A DNA stretch of 64,000 nt from Romanomermis culicivorax (Eukaryota > Nematoda > Enoplea > Mermithida > Mermithidae): contig CAWUHX010000095.1 in assembly GCA_963922205.1 (NCBI GenBank), forward strand, positions 186,001 to 250,000, written 5' to 3'. A model generated the notes under the pieces. It did no database searches, was not told the origin of the DNA, and saw nothing but the letters and a program-made list of their open reading frames with translations. This document shows, in pieces, positions 61,001-64,000 of this stretch. Every line of letters begins with the position of its first letter. The stretch's first letter is position 1. Position numbers and translations under genes: made by a program.

Positions 61001-62341
61001 ACCGTGCTAAAGTTGGCCTGTGCCTATGAAAATTTTAGTCGTGCTGAGAGAAAGTAATGCAAATTAAGGAAAGTTAGTGGACGTGTTAATGGGACTCGAA
61101 AAACCTGCTTTTGGATTGGGATGAAATCACTTTAATAGCGGTAAGATTTCAACACTCTCTGTCCTGTTGCCATTCCAAATCAAAAGGGGATAAAAATTGT
61201 GATCCTGTTTTGACTACTATTATCAAAAGCGTTCAGGTAAAGCTTCTGCTGATAAACAACTTAATGTGAGAAAAGTTGAAGAACCTGCTTCTTCACAACT
61301 TCATGTCCCAAGCAATTTGTAGAACAGACTGCAAATTCAATTTTTTCTTTCTAATAAAATTTGATACTGCATGCTGACGAATTTTATTCAGTCGATCTCG
61401 TTTCATTTGCAGTTGATAGTTGACGTATAAAGTGACATGAATAATCCCCGGCTCCGATCCCGGCCGTGGTAATTTTCTAGCACGTAAGGGATAAAAACGC
61501 TTGCCTTGGCCGCTTCAAAGCAGAGGGTCGTCGATAACTGCCTATACGACTGAACTAAGGGCATAGAACCCTCAACTACAGGCATGACCCCGATTGATCG
61601 GGCTAAGGAGTCATTATAAGCAGGCCCGTACCAATGAATTTTTCCTGAGGGTGAATCCCAAAATTTTTTAACATAGACTAAACTCGAACCGGTGAGGTGG
61701 CGTAGCTACCGAATGTCGGGATAAGAGGTCCAGGATGGCGCGTCTGAGTGCCTACTGGTAGGGTATGAGCCGGAGCTGCAAAAAAGCCGATTTTTAGCTA
61801 CATTAGGCTCGAAAAATCTCTGAAAATGGATACGGATAATTTTGACTACTCATGATCAAAATTAATTTTTGAATTGGTATCGAGCTATGAATAAAATAAT
61901 CTACTCAAATTTAACGAAGCGGTTATGTCGATCACCTGTCATTACATTCTCATAATGCATTATTAGGTAGTTTCAATTTCATTCCAGGGGGAATTCCATT
62001 GTTCTCCCTAATTACGGGCCTGATTAAAAGTATGCTATACTCATAAATGGAAAGGTTACAAGGATATATACATACTTTCCATCTGTCGACTACAATTAGA
62101 AAAGCCTTCTGGTTCTCCTTGAAGCTTCGCTCGTTATCACAAGTGTGACAGTACCCAACCCTCGCACGGAAATATTTTAGGCTTTCGGAGTCGTCCTAAA
62201 AGAAAAATATATTCACAACTTATTTCTATTGTAACAATGGAGAGAGAAAATAAATTTAAAAATAACTTCTAAAACTGCCGCTTCTTCCACATTTCCTTCT
62301 TCGATACAGACATCGTCCATAACTTCCTCCTGAATAGTCAT
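55020..62341 (-). CDS. NOC4L: Nucleolar complex protein 4 homologue (NOC4/NOC4L)
   Basis: Exons on the minus strand: 62341-62267, 62195-62076, 60770-60639, 60564-60465, 60411-60323, 58932-58760, 58721-58593, 58536-58379, 58134-58049, 55620-55516, 55130-55020 (TAA); about 425 residues, all phases join. Family-typical motifs: VWLTFIKTQ, then LALNGLFILIVKHNL, YPEFFKQVYNLLTP, HVPSYMVAAFVKRLARLALTAPP and DPFDMVEKDPMMSKAAESSLWELK. This is the CBF/Noc domain of NOC4, the Nop14 partner needed for nucleolar 40S maturation. The protein is shorter than the human one (516); a stretch before exon 60564 has no room in a 74-nt intron. The two 5' exons and the ATG are less certain than the rest. Introns carry MITEs and SINE-like repeats. 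Confidence 0.85.
55335..55480 (+). repeat. dispersed repeat R3, copy in NOC4 intron
   Basis: GGACTGAAACTTTGCGAGCATACTT to CATTTTATAAAAAACAGATT, related to 18425-18580 and 36775-36920. It lies between the last two NOC4 exons. Confidence 0.5.
55621..58048. other. 2.4-kb NOC4 intron, mostly unassigned
   Basis: AT-rich. A plus-strand open frame at 57230-57580 (116 codons) has no recognisable domain. A GCGTGAAGCGTCGAAAATTTT motif at about 57725 matches the palindrome family of repeat R1. Nothing else supportable. Confidence 0.45.
59036..59516. mobile_element. TA-flanked MITE in NOC4 intron
   Basis: Inverted ends GTAAATACCCGTGTATAAGC on the left (59040) and, on the opposite strand, GTAAATAGTCGTGTATAAGC on the right, adjacent to TA. 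Further GGTGCTTATGCACAAG-type copies of the end motif lie inside (about 59097 and 59433). Probably Tc1/mariner-type; no transposase. Confidence 0.65.
59690..59860. repeat. transposon fragment with C-rich runs
   Basis: From GTGGATGGGCGGCCGTCCCC to GGATCCGCCACTG, with a run of about 13 C near 59812. CAGTGGCGGATCC-type ends occur in several DNA-transposon families. No target duplication found. A second poly-C run lies at about 59957-59968. Confidence 0.4.
61435..61600 (-). repeat. possible tRNA-derived SINE, NOC4 intron
   Basis: On the minus strand CCCTTAGTTCAGTCGTATAG resembles an A box and GGGATCGGAGCC loosely a B box, about 100 bp apart. The GC-richer composition stands out in the AT-rich intron. 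The spacing is longer than in a tRNA, so this is tentative. Confidence 0.3.
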
Positions 62342-64000
62342 CGTGCACGACTCAAAATTATACGGCACGTAGATTTAAGCCAATAGTGAGGCACTTCTGT
62401 TCAGTCACAAATAGTGGAGCGGTCGAAATCTAGATATTAGAAAATGAATAACAACGATTCTCGCGATTGAAATTTACAGTAAACTTCCAAAAACACAGTT
62501 TTGGTCACGAGAAATAGAATGGCATCAAAAAGGCAAGGGCTAACATCCGTGATTTTTTGGGCAATTCACGGCCTGAAACAGTAAAATTCAATGAATATAA
62601 ATATTTATTTGGCCCATGCGCGCGCAAATTATTGTCGAATAGTATATTTATATTATCGCAGCAAATTCATAGATTGTTAATGACTGATTCATGAATAGAA
62701 ATTTGGAACTTTCTATGCTTATTTTGATTGGGATTGGGAGCTGAAATTCTCTTTTGTGAGTGATTGAAATGGAAAAACTAACATTGTTTTTGCACAATTT
62801 TTCGATCGCCGTTTATGCATTTTTCGACTTGATATTCGTCATAAGTAAGCAATTCTAGACATTCTCAATTTTTCAAATTTCGTTAGAAAGAAATTAATAG
62901 CCGGAAATAAAAAGAAAATAAAAACCTCTTGAACAGTTCAACGAGAATATTTAAATTTTCTCAGCATTCCGTGAATCGTAGAGTTTTATCCGAAAGTACG
63001 AATTAATGAAAAATGGTGTGGTAAATCTAGCTTTCATAATATGTGCATCATGTAACAGAGCCCCGAACATACATGTTATTGGAAGGGAGTGACATAGGAA
63101 CGCCGTCCAGGAATCGTTCACTAGCCATTGGGCGATCCTCCCACAGGATTTGCCAATTCCATGGCTAGTCATAAGGTAGCCGTAGGGACCCCCATACTTT
63201 TGGTTCGAAAAATACTGAAAAACGTCCATTTTTTGAAAATGCCAATTTTTGAACAAAAAATGGTTAGAAATGTTTTTCGGAATTTTTTGGCGAAAAATCC
63301 ATTTTTTTCCTCCAAGGACAATTATAAATAAATTGAAATCAATTTTCAGATTTTTGTATTCTAAAACGCTGGAAAATGAATGTTCAGCAGAACTACTATT
63401 CCTGGATAGAAGCTCTAAACTTACAGTCTTAGAATGACGTTTCTATCGTATTTCAATGCGGACTGCGAAACTTCACGTTTCAAAACGTTAGGAAAACTCC
63501 AAACAAAGCGAGAGAAAAAAATTATATGAATTGATGAAAAATCTCAATTATCGGCAAAATATTCTCTTTTCTAATAAAAAAGAGATGAAGCAACTTAATC
63601 GATAAAACTGCTAAAGGTTAATTGGTAAGTGGAAGTACATATGCTAATGGATGCGCCTTATTGAAAAATGACTATTATACTGTTTGCGCTACAAAATTTT
63701 GTGATTTTGACCTTCTAAAGTTCACCAAAATGCACCTTTTCGGCTTCGAACTTACAGAATTTTTTTTTTGACTATGAGACTATGCCCAAAATATTTCCCC
63801 TCATTTTCAAATTTTGTTCATCAAAGGACACCATTTGAAGAAAAAACGGTGTTTTTCATCAATCTTTTCAATTTTTGCTCTCGCTGCCTTGGAACTTTCC
63901 GAACATTTTCAACAGGAACTTTTGCATTTTTAAACGATAAAGATTGAAGACATCATTCTAGACTGTAAATTTAGAGCTTCTATTCAGCAATTGTTGTTGC
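62342..64000. other. gene-free right edge
   Basis: Upstream of NOC4; no coding sequence recognised. 63340-63710 is a copy of repeat R1 (see 30785-31345). It ends in a GTTCACCAAAATGCACCTTTT motif also found, inverted, near 33565 and 36215. The last 50 bases begin an inverted copy of the same repeat (AGCTTCTATTCAGCAATTGTTG). Confidence 0.6.

Overview
The window is eukaryotic, nuclear and animal: AT-rich DNA with GT-AG introns, three conserved housekeeping genes and many transposable elements. The exact taxon cannot be read from the sequence. Short TTTTCAG acceptors and the 211-bp NOC4-TBP spacing would suit a nematode-like or other ecdysozoan genome, but this is weak inference.

1-38287 (+): the 3' part of a very large SWI2/SNF2 gene of the Domino/EP400/SRCAP class (SWR1-type H2A.Z exchange ATPase). 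I place 40 exons, about 2,200 residues, from inside the HSA domain through ATPase lobe 1, a ~500-residue insertion, ATPase lobe 2, an acidic linker, a SANT domain and a Q/P/S/T-rich tail. All splice phases join. A coding-looking read-through of the exon at 19477 ends in its own stop and may give a short isoform. The introns are packed with non-autonomous DNA transposons (several hAT-like elements with 8-bp target duplications, a mariner-like MITE, a large element with a 10-bp duplication) and tRNA-derived SINE-like repeats.

38288-42650: no gene seen; it holds a degenerate minisatellite, a purine-rich tract, an old repeat copy and a GC-richer block of unknown origin.

42651-51885 (-): a complete but decayed Ty3/gypsy-type LTR retrotransposon with a 4-bp target duplication (CAGT). 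Its order is unusual: gag with three zinc knuckles, then an env-like glycoprotein, then pol, all in one frame. Three in-frame stops, a frameshift and a changed integrase catalytic residue show that this copy is dead.

51886-53333: two nested GC-rich foldback MITEs with 3-bp duplications. 53334-54808 (-): a complete four-exon TBP gene. 55020-62341 (-): NOC4, a nucleolar 40S ribosome-biogenesis protein, lying 211 bp upstream of TBP on the same strand. 62342-64000: repeats only.

The three cellular genes are all basal nuclear functions (chromatin remodelling, transcription initiation, ribosome assembly). The most unusual object is the gag-env-pol retroelement. The transposon-within-transposon layers are the clearest record of how this locus grew.
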